A stretch of DNA of 64,000 bases, taken from assembly GCF_016925495.1 (NCBI RefSeq), contig NZ_CP070491.1, positions 3,534,001-3,598,000 on the forward strand, in the 5' to 3' direction. The notes under the pieces are model-generated. The model did no database searches. It had not been told where the DNA came from and saw only the letters and a list, made by a program, of their open reading frames with translations. This document shows, piece after piece, positions 9,456 to 18,800 of this stretch; positions within the stretch are counted from its first letter, which is position 1; each line of letters opens with the position of its first letter. A program made the position numbers and the translations under genes. Source of the DNA: Methylococcus sp. EFPC2. GTDB taxonomy: Bacteria > Pseudomonadota > Gammaproteobacteria > Methylococcales > Methylococcaceae.

Positions 9456-10727
9456 CTATTTGGATCGGAGCGTGCCCAGCTTTCCCAGCCAGCGCGCGGC
9501 GGGCCGACCCAGCCATAGTCGGGCGTCGGGCCGGTGCCGCAGCGTGGCGTCGAGAAAAGCGGTGCTGACGCTGCGCACCACCGCCAGTTGACGAATCTGT
9601 TCCTTGCGCTGGTCCGTGCGGCGCTTCGGCCTCGGCCCGCCCGCATAGCCACCCGGCCCGCCTCCGGTGCCGAAGGGGCCGCCGCCTTCTTGCGTATCGT
9701 CCTCGGCGTCATCGTCCGGCCATTGCGTTTGGCCGTCGTCTTCGGCGGATCCTCCCGGTTCTTTCGCACCGCCCTGCCGCCGCATCGTCCGGGGATCCGC
9801 GCCGGGCCAGTGTCCCGCGAATAGCGTGTGCCTGGCGTCGCGCAGCAGCAGCAGGTGTTTGTCGCCGGCCGGCGCATGTTGCCAAAGGGCGGAGCGCAGC
9901 GAAGGCGAGCTGATGCCGTAGGGATCGTCGTCTTCCGTGCCGGTGACCGCGAGCAGGGGCATCGCGATATCCTGGAAGCGGTTGGCGAGTCCTCCCGCGG
10001 CCAGGTCCACGGAAGGACTGAGTAGGATTGCGCCACGCAGCGTCCAGCCGCGCAATTCGGGTATTTTCGCCTTCACCGCTTCGCCGGCCAGAACCGCCGC
10101 GGTCTGGGCGCCGAGGTCGTATCCGGCCACGACGGCCTGGCTCGTGTCGAGCGAGGAATAGGGTGATAGCCCCGACTGCGCCCGGCGCTTGAGTTCGTCC
10201 AGCGCCCAGCCCAGATGCGTGAGGCGGCTTTCCAGCGCGGTTTGCGAAAATTGCTGGCGGCCGACCGCCCTCAGTTCGGTGCGCGGGCTCTTGCCCAGGG
10301 CCTTGAGTGCGTCGGCCGCGCTGACCGCCTGCACGGCGAAGACTGCGTAGCCCGCCCCGGCCCAGGCCTGCCGCCACAGCGGGGCGGAGTCGGCATCCTC
10401 CCCCATCCCCGGCAGATAGACGACCACGGGATAAGGCCCCGGTCCTTCGGGTGCCAGCAGCGAAATGGACAGGGCGGTTTGCCCATGTCGCCAGGTTTCC
10501 AGGACGGACTGGGTCTTGAAGTGTTGCGCAGGAGCATATCCGCCTTCGGCGGTAAATCGCTCCACGGCCTCCGCCGCTGCCTCGGGGTCGAGCCTGCCTG
10601 GCCCCATGACGCAGGCGCTGGCGGTGAACAGGTACAGGCATGTGGCCATCCATCGTAAGGGGCGAAGCGTGCGCAAGGCCGGTGCGCGCGTCGGGGATCG
10701 TTGTCGCTGAAAAGGTGTCCTCGTCAC
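9456..10727 (-). CDS. alpha/beta-hydrolase-fold lipoprotein with Asp at the nucleophile elbow
   Basis: A dienelactone-hydrolase/acetyl-esterase-like protein of 423 residues from a GTG start (CAGGA seven bases upstream). ATG 10649 is an alternative start that shortens the arginine-rich leader. A hydrophobic segment ends in TASAC (Cys39), a plausible lipobox. The fold is suggested by [13 protein letters not shown] (oxyanion region), the elbow [10 protein letters not shown] (about 199-208), the [10 protein letters not shown] acid loop and [10 protein letters not shown] (candidate His300). The usual GxSxG serine is aspartate (Asp204), as in epoxide hydrolases and haloalkane dehalogenases. Alternatively the enzyme may be inactive. 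A Gly/Pro/Asp-rich low-complexity insert precedes a basic C-terminus. The substrate is unknown. Confidence 0.72.
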   Translation of the reverse strand: MTRTPFQRQRSPTRAPALRTLRPLRWMATCLYLFTASACVMGPGRLDPEAAAEAVERFTAEGGYAPAQHFKTQSVLETWRHGQTALSISLLAPEGPGPYPVVVYLPGMGEDADSAPLWRQAWAGAGYAVFAVQAVSAADALKALGKSPRTELRAVGRQQFSQTALESRLTHLGWALDELKRRAQSGLSPYSSLDTSQAVVAGYDLGAQTAAVLAGEAVKAKIPELRGWTLRGAILLSPSVDLAAGGLANRFQDIAMPLLAVTGTEDDDPYGISSPSLRSALWQHAPAGDKHLLLLRDARHTLFAGHWPGADPRTMRRQGGAKEPGGSAEDDGQTQWPDDDAEDDTQEGGGPFGTGGGPGGYAGGPRPKRRTDQRKEQIRQLAVVRSVSTAFLDATLRHRPDARLWLGRPAARWLGKLGTLRSK

Positions 10728-10949
10728 TCGTATTCCTGTGGTATGGATTCCGCGGCCGGGGGGCCGGTCTTGCGGCTGGCTGCCGGAGCCAGCGTCGGCG
10801 GGCCGCTAGTCTGGCGGATATGCGCGTTAACGGGAGTAAAGGATACGTAAAGCTTGGTAAACCCGTGGTCCGCGCGCCGATTTCCAGCGCGGCGAGGCTT
10901 CGCTATGATCTCACCCCAGGCCGAGGGAGCCCAAACGAGGAAGGCGACG

Positions 10950-11150
10950 ATGATGGACGATGCTGTAGCAGCCGCGCAAACACACCGGGATTTTGCCCCG
11001 CCGACCGGCCCGGTCGCGGTGCCCATCGTCGCCGGGCGCGGCACGCGCTTCGTCGCCGATCCCGGCGAGGCTTTTGGCGCTCGCGCCGGGCGGTACGGCC
11101 ACCTCAGCTCACCGCATTCGCTCGCGGCCGGATACCGGAAGCGCTCATGA
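10950..11150 (+). CDS. possible small protein coupled to the histidine kinase
   Basis: A 66-residue frame that begins at tandem ATGs, preceded by a strong GAGGAAGG five bases upstream. It ends with a TGA overlapping the kinase start (ATGA at 11147-11150). The product (starting [15 protein letters not shown]) has no recognisable domain. The ribosome site and the stop-start overlap are the only support. It may be a leader peptide that couples translation to the kinase, or chance in GC-rich DNA. Confidence 0.35.
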   Translation: MMDDAVAAAQTHRDFAPPTGPVAVPIVAGRGTRFVADPGEAFGARAGRYGHLSSPHSLAAGYRKRS

Positions 11151-14100
11151 GCCGGGCGGGAAAGGGAGGCCGCGGCGGCGATCCCGCGCGCTGGCTGGTG
11201 CTTGCCTATGCGAGTTTCGCCAGCGTGTGGATCTGGCTTTCCGACGAAGCCCTGATCTGGCTGTTCGACGATCGCGAACTGATCTTCCTTGCCAGCACCG
11301 TGAAAGGTTGGGTATTCGTGGCCGTCACCTCGCTATTGCTGTATGTGTTCAGCCGACGCCTGTTCGCCCAGATACTCTGCGCCTCCCGCTACGAGCGCGA
11401 CGCACAAACGGAAAATGCGCGCATCCATGAGCTGCTGCGCTCCATCGTCGACAGCTCCACCGACGCCATCTTTGCGAAAGACCTGGACGGCCGCTACCTC
11501 CTGGTCAACCGGGAAACGGCGAGGCGCATGGGCAAATCCGCCGAACAGATCCTGGGCCGCAAAGATGCTGAAATCTTCCCGCCGGGTCAGGCGGCGGCCA
11601 TCCGCGCCAACGACCGGCAGGTGATTGCGGCCAACTGCATCGGCAGTTACGAGGAGACGGTCACCACCGCAGACGGGGAGCGCGTATTTTTGGCGACCAA
11701 AGGCCCGCTGTCCGACGGGGCAGGCAATGTGGTCGGTCTGTTCTGCATCGCGAGCGACATCACCCGGCAACATCGGGCCGCCGCCGCCCTGCGGGCGAGC
11801 GAGGAGCGCTTGCGCCTGGCCCTCGATGCCGCCCGCATGACCACCTTCGACTGGAATTTTGCCCGCGGCCGTATCGTCTGGTCGAGAGGACACGAAACGT
11901 TGTGGGGTTTCGCGCCGGGAGAGTTCCGCGGCACCTACGAAGCGCTCGCGCGACGCATCCATCCGCAGGATCTGCCCGGTGTCCAGGCGGCGCTCGCCGA
12001 AAAAGGACGCAATCGCCCGTCATTCGCACGGGAGTTCCGCGTGGTCTGGCCGGACGGCAGTGTGCACTGGCTCGCCGTCACCGGGCGCTTCGAATTCGAC
12101 GCCGCCGGGCGTGCGGTGCACTTGCGCGGCGTCGCGCTGGAAAAGACCGACCGCAAAGTCGACGAGGAGCGGTTGCGCAAACTCTCGCTGATCGTGGAGC
12201 AAAGCCCGGAGAGCATCGTCATCACCGATGCGGACGGGCGGATCGAATACGTGAACGATGCCGGTGTGCGGGCGACGGGCTACCGCCGCGAAGAGATGTT
12301 GGGGAAAAACCCGCGCATACTGAACTCGGGCAGGACGCCACGAGAGAATTTTTCCACGATGTGGGCTGCGCTGAAACGCGGCGACGCCTGGAAGGGCGAG
12401 TTCTACAACCGCCGCAAGGACGGCAGCGAATTCGTCGAATTCGCCATCGTCGCCCCGTTGCGCCAGGCGGACGGTTGCATCAGCCATTACGTCGCGATCA
12501 AGGAGGATATCACCGAAAAGAAGCGTCTTGGCGCGGAGCTCGACCGCCACAGGCTCCATCTGGAAGAACTGGTGGCGCAGCGCACCGAAGAACTCGCCGC
12601 CGCCCGGCAGCAGGCCGAAGCCGCCAACCGGGCCAAGAGCGCCTTTCTGGCCAACATGAGCCATGAGATACGCACGCCCATGAACGCCATCATCGGCCTC
12701 ACCTACCTGCTGCGGCGTGCCGGCGTCTCGCCGCAGCAGGCCGCACGTCTCGACCGGATCGACAAGGCCGGGCGGCACCTGCTGGCCCTCATCAGCGACA
12801 CCCTGGACCTCTCCAAGATCGAGGCGGGTCGGATACAACTGGAATGCACCGATTTCCATCTCTCGACCATACTCGACCCGGTCGTTTCCATCATCGGCGA
12901 ATCGGCCGGAGAAAAGGGGCTCGGGATCGAGCTCGACCGGGACGGCGTGCCCCTCTGGCTGCGCGGCGATCCCACCCGGTTGCGTCAGGCCTTGCTCAAC
13001 TATGTCGGCAACGCCATCAAATTCACCGACAAGGGCTCCATAGCCGTGCGCACCCGCCTGCTGGAAAGCGACGGCGACGATCTCGTGGTGCGTTTCGAAG
13101 TCAGCGATACCGGCATGGGGATAGAGCCCGGCACGCTGGCGCGGTTGTTCGAGGCTTTCGAGCAGGCCGATCCGTCGATAACCCGGAAACATGGCGGAAC
13201 CGGCCTGGGACTGGCCATCACGCAGCGGCTGGCGCGAGCGATGGGAGGCGATGCCGGCGCCGAGAGCACGCCCGGCGTGGGCAGCACGTTCTGGTTCACC
13301 GCCCGCCTGCAGCGTGGCCGGAGCAACATGCCCGCCACGCCGGTCACGCGCGCCGAACACGCCGAGGCGCAATTGCGTGCGCGACACGGCGGTGCGCACC
13401 TGCTGCTGGCGGAAGATAACGCCATCAACCGCGAAGTTGCGCTAGAGCTGCTGCACGGCGCCGGTCTGCGGGTGGACACCGCGGCCGATGGCCGGGAGGC
13501 CGTGCAAAAGGCGCGGGAACGGGCCTATGACCTGATTCTCATGGATATGCGCATGCCCGTCCTGGACGGACTGGAAGCCGCCCGCGCCATCCGCGCGCTG
13601 CCGGGGAGGGAAACCACTCCCATCCTGGCGCTCACGGCCAATGCCTTCGACGACGATCGTCGTGCCTGCGCAGCCGCCGGTATGAACGACTTCATCGCCA
13701 AGCCGGTGGACCCCAAGATGCTTTATAGCGCCGTGCTGAAATGGATGCCTGCCGGGGCCGGTCGGGGATCCGCTATGGGCGCGGCCCAAGACTCGGCACC
13801 CGATCGGAAAAAAGACACGGTCCGCACGGAGGATCTCGAACGCCTCGCCGGTCTGCCCGGCTTGAACACGGCGCAAGGTCTGGCGGTGCTGCACGGCGAT
13901 GCTGGCCACTATCTGGATTTGCTGAAGCAGTTCGTGGAATCTCATGCCGACGATCCTGCCCGGCTGTCGTCGCGCCTGGACGAAGGCGAGCACGACGCCG
14001 CCCGGCACCTGGCTCATACCCTCAAAGGCAGCGCAGCCACATTGGGCGTCGAGCGTCTTGCGGAAGCGGCGGCGCGCCTGGAAGCCGCGCTGCGGTCGGC

Positions 14101-14443
14101 GGGGGCCGAACGCCCGCCGCGCGGCCTATTCGATCCCGATCTGGACGCCATCGCGAGCGAACTCGCCGCCTTGGCGGGTGCGCTCCCCCTCACGCCCACC
14201 CTCCCGGCGTCGGTCCCTCCCGACCCGGAAGCCCTGAGACGCGCGCTCGACGAGCTCGATCTCTCCCTGGCGCAGAGCGACACCGCGGCCGTCGTCATCT
14301 TTCACGATAGCGTCGCGCCCCTGATGGACGCCCAGGGCTGGCCCGGCGACGAACTCGCGCGCCGAATTTATCAGTTCGACTTCGAAGGTGCGCGAGCGGT
14401 ATTGCGAGCCCTGCACAGCCCAAGCGATAAACGCCTGTCGTGA
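11147..14443 (+). CDS. hybrid sensor histidine kinase (PAS-HisKA-HATPase-REC-HPt)
   Basis: A 1098-residue multi-step phosphorelay kinase of BarA/EvgS-like layout. Two N-terminal hydrophobic segments (about residues 14-30 and 45-68) are followed by about three PAS/PAC units (residues 93-460). Then come HisKA with phospho-acceptor His506 in [15 protein letters not shown], a HATPase with the N and G boxes ([24 protein letters not shown]), and a receiver with Asp800 in [10 protein letters not shown]. The C-terminal HPt domain has His957 in [13 protein letters not shown]. The open frame extends back to 10640, but the sensible N-terminus with membrane helices begins at ATG 11147. No cognate response regulator is adjacent. 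The ligand is unknown. Confidence 0.93.
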   Translation: MSRAGKGGRGGDPARWLVLAYASFASVWIWLSDEALIWLFDDRELIFLASTVKGWVFVAVTSLLLYVFSRRLFAQILCASRYERDAQTENARIHELLRSIVDSSTDAIFAKDLDGRYLLVNRETARRMGKSAEQILGRKDAEIFPPGQAAAIRANDRQVIAANCIGSYEETVTTADGERVFLATKGPLSDGAGNVVGLFCIASDITRQHRAAAALRASEERLRLALDAARMTTFDWNFARGRIVWSRGHETLWGFAPGEFRGTYEALARRIHPQDLPGVQAALAEKGRNRPSFAREFRVVWPDGSVHWLAVTGRFEFDAAGRAVHLRGVALEKTDRKVDEERLRKLSLIVEQSPESIVITDADGRIEYVNDAGVRATGYRREEMLGKNPRILNSGRTPRENFSTMWAALKRGDAWKGEFYNRRKDGSEFVEFAIVAPLRQADGCISHYVAIKEDITEKKRLGAELDRHRLHLEELVAQRTEELAAARQQAEAANRAKSAFLANMSHEIRTPMNAIIGLTYLLRRAGVSPQQAARLDRIDKAGRHLLALISDTLDLSKIEAGRIQLECTDFHLSTILDPVVSIIGESAGEKGLGIELDRDGVPLWLRGDPTRLRQALLNYVGNAIKFTDKGSIAVRTRLLESDGDDLVVRFEVSDTGMGIEPGTLARLFEAFEQADPSITRKHGGTGLGLAITQRLARAMGGDAGAESTPGVGSTFWFTARLQRGRSNMPATPVTRAEHAEAQLRARHGGAHLLLAEDNAINREVALELLHGAGLRVDTAADGREAVQKARERAYDLILMDMRMPVLDGLEAARAIRALPGRETTPILALTANAFDDDRRACAAAGMNDFIAKPVDPKMLYSAVLKWMPAGAGRGSAMGAAQDSAPDRKKDTVRTEDLERLAGLPGLNTAQGLAVLHGDAGHYLDLLKQFVESHADDPARLSSRLDEGEHDAARHLAHTLKGSAATLGVERLAEAAARLEAALRSAGAERPPRGLFDPDLDAIASELAALAGALPLTPTLPASVPPDPEALRRALDELDLSLAQSDTAAVVIFHDSVAPLMDAQGWPGDELARRIYQFDFEGARAVLRALHSPSDKRLS

Positions 14444-14573
14444 GTCATCGTGTGACGAGCGCCTGTTCGAAAGAAGTGGAACGACTGCGGAATATGCGTT
14501 TCCGGATGGCCCGATCCATCGAACTTGTGCCCCCGCATCCCAATGCCGTTTAGTTAAGGGTCGTTCCCGCATG

Positions 14574-14631
14574 GCTGAGCGGAGCCGAAGCCAGCCGACC
14601 GCGCGGGCCGTTCGCTTCGACTCCGCTCAGC
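14574..14631. repeat. REP-like palindromic hairpin
   Basis: Inverted arms at 14574-14591 and 14614-14631 pair at 17 of 18 positions (GCTGAGCGGAG.. with ..CTCCGCTCAGC). This is the style of interspersed extragenic palindromes. It lies between the kinase gene and the RAYT gene, in a 290-base stretch with no gene. Confidence 0.7.
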
Positions 14632-14650
14632 GAACGGGTTAATAGCATGT

Positions 14651-14677
14651 AGGTTGGGTTGGCGGAGACAACCCAAC
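14651..14677. repeat. REP hairpin, left flank of the RAYT gene
   Basis: A 9-bp perfect stem GTTGGGTTG / CAACCCAAC with loop GCGGAGA. The 27-base unit recurs at 15272-15298 with one difference, so near-identical copies in the same orientation bracket the RAYT gene. Confidence 0.8.
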
Positions 14678-14733
14678 ATATCCCGATACGGTCATGGTTG
14701 ATAACCGTCACTCTCACGATCGAGCATTGGATC

Positions 14734-15273
14734 ATGCGCTACCGTCGCGATTATACGGAGGGAGCCACGTATTTTTTTACCGTGGTGGTTTTCCGCCGAA
14801 TTCATTTGTTCGATGACCCGGATCGGGTAAGGCAATTGCGTGCGGCATTCCGGGCGGAGAGGGCGCGGCGTCCGTTTTCCATCGACGCCATCGTGATTAT
14901 GCCGGACCACATTCACGCCGTTTGGACAATGCCGGCGGGGGACGCGGATTATTCCATCCGGTGGCGCAATATCAAGCGCGCATTGACCCAACAGATCGAG
15001 ACCGAAAACCGCCCGGCCGTGTCCGCGCGGCGACGGCATAAAAAGGAACAGGCGATATGGCAGCCGCGATTTTGGGAACATCGCATTCGTGACGAAAGGG
15101 ATTATGCCCGGCATATCGATTACATCCATTACAACCCGGTCAAGCACGGGTATGTGAAGTGCCCGGTGGATTGGCCGTACAGCAGTATTCATCGATATGT
15201 CCGCCAAGGCATTTTGCCGGCCCATTGGGGATGCGGAGCCATGGAGTTTCCCGACGACATCTGCCACGAGTAG
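14734..15273 (+). CDS. REP-associated tyrosine transposase (RAYT)
   Basis: A 179-residue Y1 HUH endonuclease of the IS200/TnpA-REP family, a single-strand nuclease that acts on REP hairpins. The HUH motif is IMPDHIHAVW. The catalytic-tyrosine helix region is HIDYIHYNPVKHGYV, followed by the family signature WPYSSIHRYV. I start it at ATG 14734, where homology begins (MRYRRDYTEGATYFFTVV). An upstream extension to 14659 runs through the REP hairpin and is not credible. REP copies sit 57 bases before the start and directly over the stop codon, the usual RAYT arrangement. Domesticated RAYTs are usually single-copy, but a broken relative lies just downstream. Confidence 0.93.
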   Translation: MRYRRDYTEGATYFFTVVVFRRIHLFDDPDRVRQLRAAFRAERARRPFSIDAIVIMPDHIHAVWTMPAGDADYSIRWRNIKRALTQQIETENRPAVSARRRHKKEQAIWQPRFWEHRIRDERDYARHIDYIHYNPVKHGYVKCPVDWPYSSIHRYVRQGILPAHWGCGAMEFPDDICHE

Positions 15274-15298
15274 GTTGGTTTGGCGGAGACAACCCAAC
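15272..15298. repeat. REP hairpin, right flank of the RAYT gene
   Basis: Matches 14651-14677 at 26 of 27 bases. The stem is GTTGGTTTG / CAACCCAAC (8 of 9 pairs) with the same GCGGAGA loop. It begins at the RAYT stop codon. Confidence 0.8.
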
Positions 15299-15352
15299 GA
15301 CGACCGGTCGGCAGATATAGCCGCAGTGGTCAATTCGTCCACCGGGAAATGT

Positions 15353-15383
15353 TAGGTTGCGATGGAGCCGCAACCCAACCTAC
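15353..15383. repeat. REP-like hairpin, variant of the RAYT-linked repeat
   Basis: TAGGTTG...CAACCCAACCTA arms with a small bulge and loop. It shares the AGGTTG / CAACCCAACCTA bases with the RAYT-flanking REPs, but the loop differs. It overlaps the beginning of the RAYT remnant. Confidence 0.6.
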
Positions 15384-15665
15384 GCCGCTACCGCCCCGAA
15401 TGGATCAATGCGTCCAAAGCCAAACATCGCGAAAGCACGATATGGCAGCGGCGGTTTTGGGAACATCAAATCCGCGATCCAGACGATTTCGACCGGCATT
15501 TCGCACATCCATAGCAATCCGGTCAAGCACGACCATGTTCCCCGCGTCGCCGATTGGCCGTATTCCACGTTCCACCGATATATCCGCGCCGGCGTTTACC
15601 CGGAAAATTGGTGTGGTGGCGAAAACCCGACGTTCGATGCCGAGGGTTTCGGCGAAACGCCGTAG
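15362..15665 (+). pseudogene. truncated, frameshifted RAYT transposase
   Basis: Only the C-terminal half of a second RAYT remains, in two frames. The first frame reads IWQRRFWEHQIRDPDDFDRHF and hits a stop near 15514. A two-base deletion relative to the intact copy moves the rest into another frame, which reads IHSNPVKHDHVPRVADWPYS and runs on to a stop at 15663. The HUH half is missing. Similarity to the intact neighbour (IWQPRFWEHRIRDERDYARH; YIHYNPVKHGYVKCPVDWPY) is clear but not identical. It is therefore an older or different RAYT, not a fresh duplicate. Confidence 0.85.
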
Positions 15666-15666
15666 A

Positions 15667-15688
15667 GTGGGCATGTTGTCATGCCCAC
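15667..15688. repeat. short palindrome GTGGGCATG / CATGCCCAC
   Basis: A 9-bp perfect stem with a 4-base loop just after the RAYT remnant, in a run of small palindromes that continues to 15814. A related unit with GATGGGCAC arms is at 54058-54086. Confidence 0.6.
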
Positions 15689-15797
15689 CATTTTCCCGGA
15701 CGGAAAATCCGTAGGGTGTGCACCGCACACCAGGCCGCGAGATTTTCGGAAACATGGGGAAAATATTCCCAGACATGTTTCAATCAATATGCCAAGT

Positions 15798-15814
15798 GGT
15801 GGGCGGTGCCCACC
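15798..15814. repeat. short palindrome GGTGGGC / GCCCACC
   Basis: A 7-bp stem with a 3-base loop, 9 bases past the stop codon of the minus-strand RHS gene. It may serve as its transcription end, although no T-run follows. It belongs to the same GTGGGC-type palindrome cluster as 15667-15688. Confidence 0.5.
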
Positions 15815-15822
15815 CTACCGGG

Positions 15823-18800
15823 CTACGCGGGCTTGGTATGCGGTACGCACCCTCTGGGACCACATGGTTTTGGCTTAGAAGGCGGTTTGGGTTTAGGTGT
15901 TGGGACATGTGGTGGCTTTTGTGGCTCAATTGGATCTCCCTGTTTTGGGCATTCAGGCTCTGTTTTACCATCTGGGCAGGAAAGGCCCCTTTTTCTAAAA
16001 CCACCAAAGGAACAGTCCCAGTAAGTTCGTATTGTCCAGTTACTAAGCAAACCGGGGTAATACTGAAACTCCCAATTGCATTCGCAATTTGCTATTAGAT
16101 ATAGGCAGGTTTTTTTGCATTTCCGCACCGTACCTGATGCTTCATCAGTTACACTTAATTCCGTTTCAACTTCAACTGAACACTCGCCACTTACTCCTTT
16201 GCATTCACCTCCAAGCTTGCTCCCTATCGTTATTGTTTCCTTTTGCCCTCTCTCATACTTCCAATTTAATGGTTCGGATGCTGGCGCGCAATTTTGGTAC
16301 TGCCTAATAAGTGGATAGAATGTTTTTTTCAATCCTACAGGTGAGCACTCATCCTTCTTTAAAGGGTTTAATGTAATCAAGCCAAATGGATCGCTGTATG
16401 AAACTGGGTTTCCGTCTGTGTATTCATATATGCTTATTTCAGGGAAGAAACTATCCCTCTGCAAAAACCTCCCCTTATCCGGATCGTAATACCTCGCCCG
16501 GTAATAATAAATCCCGGTTTCCTCGTCGTATTGCCTGCCCGTGAACATCCACGGATTGCCGATTGCGCTACGGGCCGTGCCCCAGGGATTGGGCAGCACG
16601 GGATTCCCGGCTCCATCAGTGATGGTCGGATGGCCGTAGGCATCGTAGGCGTAGCGCTCGACCACGTTGGCCGCGCCGTCGGTGATGGCTTCCACCGACC
16701 ACAGGGCGTTCTGGTGGTAGTAATAGGTCTGCCCGCCCCGATCCATGGTCAGTACTTCGTCGATGTAGTTGCCGTAGACGTAGCTGGCCTCGGTCGTTCC
16801 GGTGGCGTTTTGCTCCTCGACGATGCGGGCGTCGTCGTAGAAATAGCGGGTTTCCTTGTTGCCGCGGGTCGGCCCGCTCTTTTTGACGATGCGGCGGCTA
16901 AGGGCGTCGTAGCGGTATTCGCCGACGACTTGCAACGGCCCAAAAGAGCTGACCTTGGTCAGCCGGTTTTCCTGATCGTACTCGTAGACGTAGCGGTCAT
17001 CCTGGATCAGGTTGCCGTTGTCGTCGTAGCTGAGCGGCACGCCGTCGAGTTGGGTGATCTCGTTGACCGCGTTGTGCTGCCGGGTCTCGGTGACGCCGTC
17101 CTTGATCTTGTCGTTCCAGTTGCCGAGCTTGTCCAGGTCGTACTGGGTCTGGGTCAGCGGCAAGGGCACGTCGGAACCCACCAGATCGCCGACCTTGTAA
17201 TGGATCAACCGGTACAGGTCGTCGTACTCGTAGCCTTCCGAATGGCCGGTGTCGTGCTGCTTTTCCTCGAAGCGCTTGTTGCCTTCGTTGTCGTATTGGT
17301 GGCCGAAGCCGGCAATGAGGGTGGGGCCGGCCTTGGTGTGGGTCAAGTCGGTGATCCAGTTGTTGGCGTTGTACAGGTAGTTGGCCGACGTGCCATTGCC
17401 GTAGGTGCGGGTCAACACGCGGTTGCCCGGATCATAGGCATAGGTCGCGATGCCTCCGCCATTGATGTCCGCCAGCCGTTCGCGGAAGTCGCGGTCTTCG
17501 GTGACGACCTTGCCGCTCGGATAGGCCAGGGTGCGGCGCCGGTTGGGAATGTCGTAGGCGTACGCGACCGGCTTGCCGTCCTGCGTGGATTGCACGACAC
17601 GGTTGGCTTGGTCGTAGCTGAAGTTGACGATCCAGCCCGCGCGTCCCGCCAATATCATGCGCCCGCCGACGTCGTAGACAAAACTGTCGTCCGGGTCGAC
17701 CTGGTAATCGCGCAGGGTCAGGTAGTACAGGTCGTTGTAGACGTAGTCGGTGATCCGGTTTATTGGGTCGGTGCGCCGTTTGAGGTTGCCGGCCTTGTCG
17801 TAGGCGAAGCGGCGGATGCCGGCGTCGGGATAGGTTTCCCTGACCAGACGGTTGACCTCGTCATAGACGTAGCGGGTGGTTTCGCAGTCAGCGGTGGGCG
17901 CTCCACCGTTGCAGATCGTGGGTGTGCCTTGCCCGTTCGTTTTGGCGGTGGTGAGCTCGGTGACGTTGCCGACCTGGTCGTACACCGTCTTGGTCCATAC
18001 ATCGTCGGCATCCCCGTCGCCACCGTTCGCCGTGCAATCGGTGTCGCCGACCTTCTGCACCTGGCGGATGCGGCGGTTGATGTCGTCGTAGACGTAGCAC
18101 ATCGCGTGGGCTTCGCGGTCGAGAGTCTTGACGAGATTCCCCGCCGGGTCGTAGGTGTGCTGGGTGGTCTGGCCCAGTGCGTCGGTCACAGCGATGAGGC
18201 GGTTGACGGCATCGTAGGAATATTGGGTGCAGTGGTCGTTGCCGTCGCATTCCTTGATCCGGTTGCCGATCCCGTCGTAGGCGTAGCCGGGTTTCGTGAC
18301 GGAGTTGCTGCCCGCCAGCGGCCCTTCCGCGTCGCCGACCTGGATCAACTCGTTGCGGTCGTCGTAGGTATTGGTGGTGACGTTGCCGCCGGGCGAGGTG
18401 GTGGTGTTGAGGTTGTGCGCGCCGTCGTAGGTGTAGGCCGTGGTTTCTCCCAGGGCGTTGGCCTCGGTCTTGAGCAGGTTGTCGGCGGAATAGGTGAAAG
18501 TCGTGGCGTTGCCGTTGGCGTCGATGCGGGCGAGGACGTTGCCGACCGGGTCGTACTGGACGACCTCGGACCAGTCGTCGTCCGCCGGGTTGCCGGTCTT
18601 GTCGAAGTCGTCGGCGATGTCACCCACTTTGCGGATGGTCATGACGCGGCGGTCGACGTGGTCGTATTTGAAGTAGCTGTGTTTGCCCTCGGGATCGATC
18701 ACGTGGCTGATGTTGCTGGAGCCCGGTGTCGGTTTTTCGCATTCCAGGGCCAAACAATGTATCGGCGGTATCGGCGCACCGGTGTCATAGAAGGTTTGCG

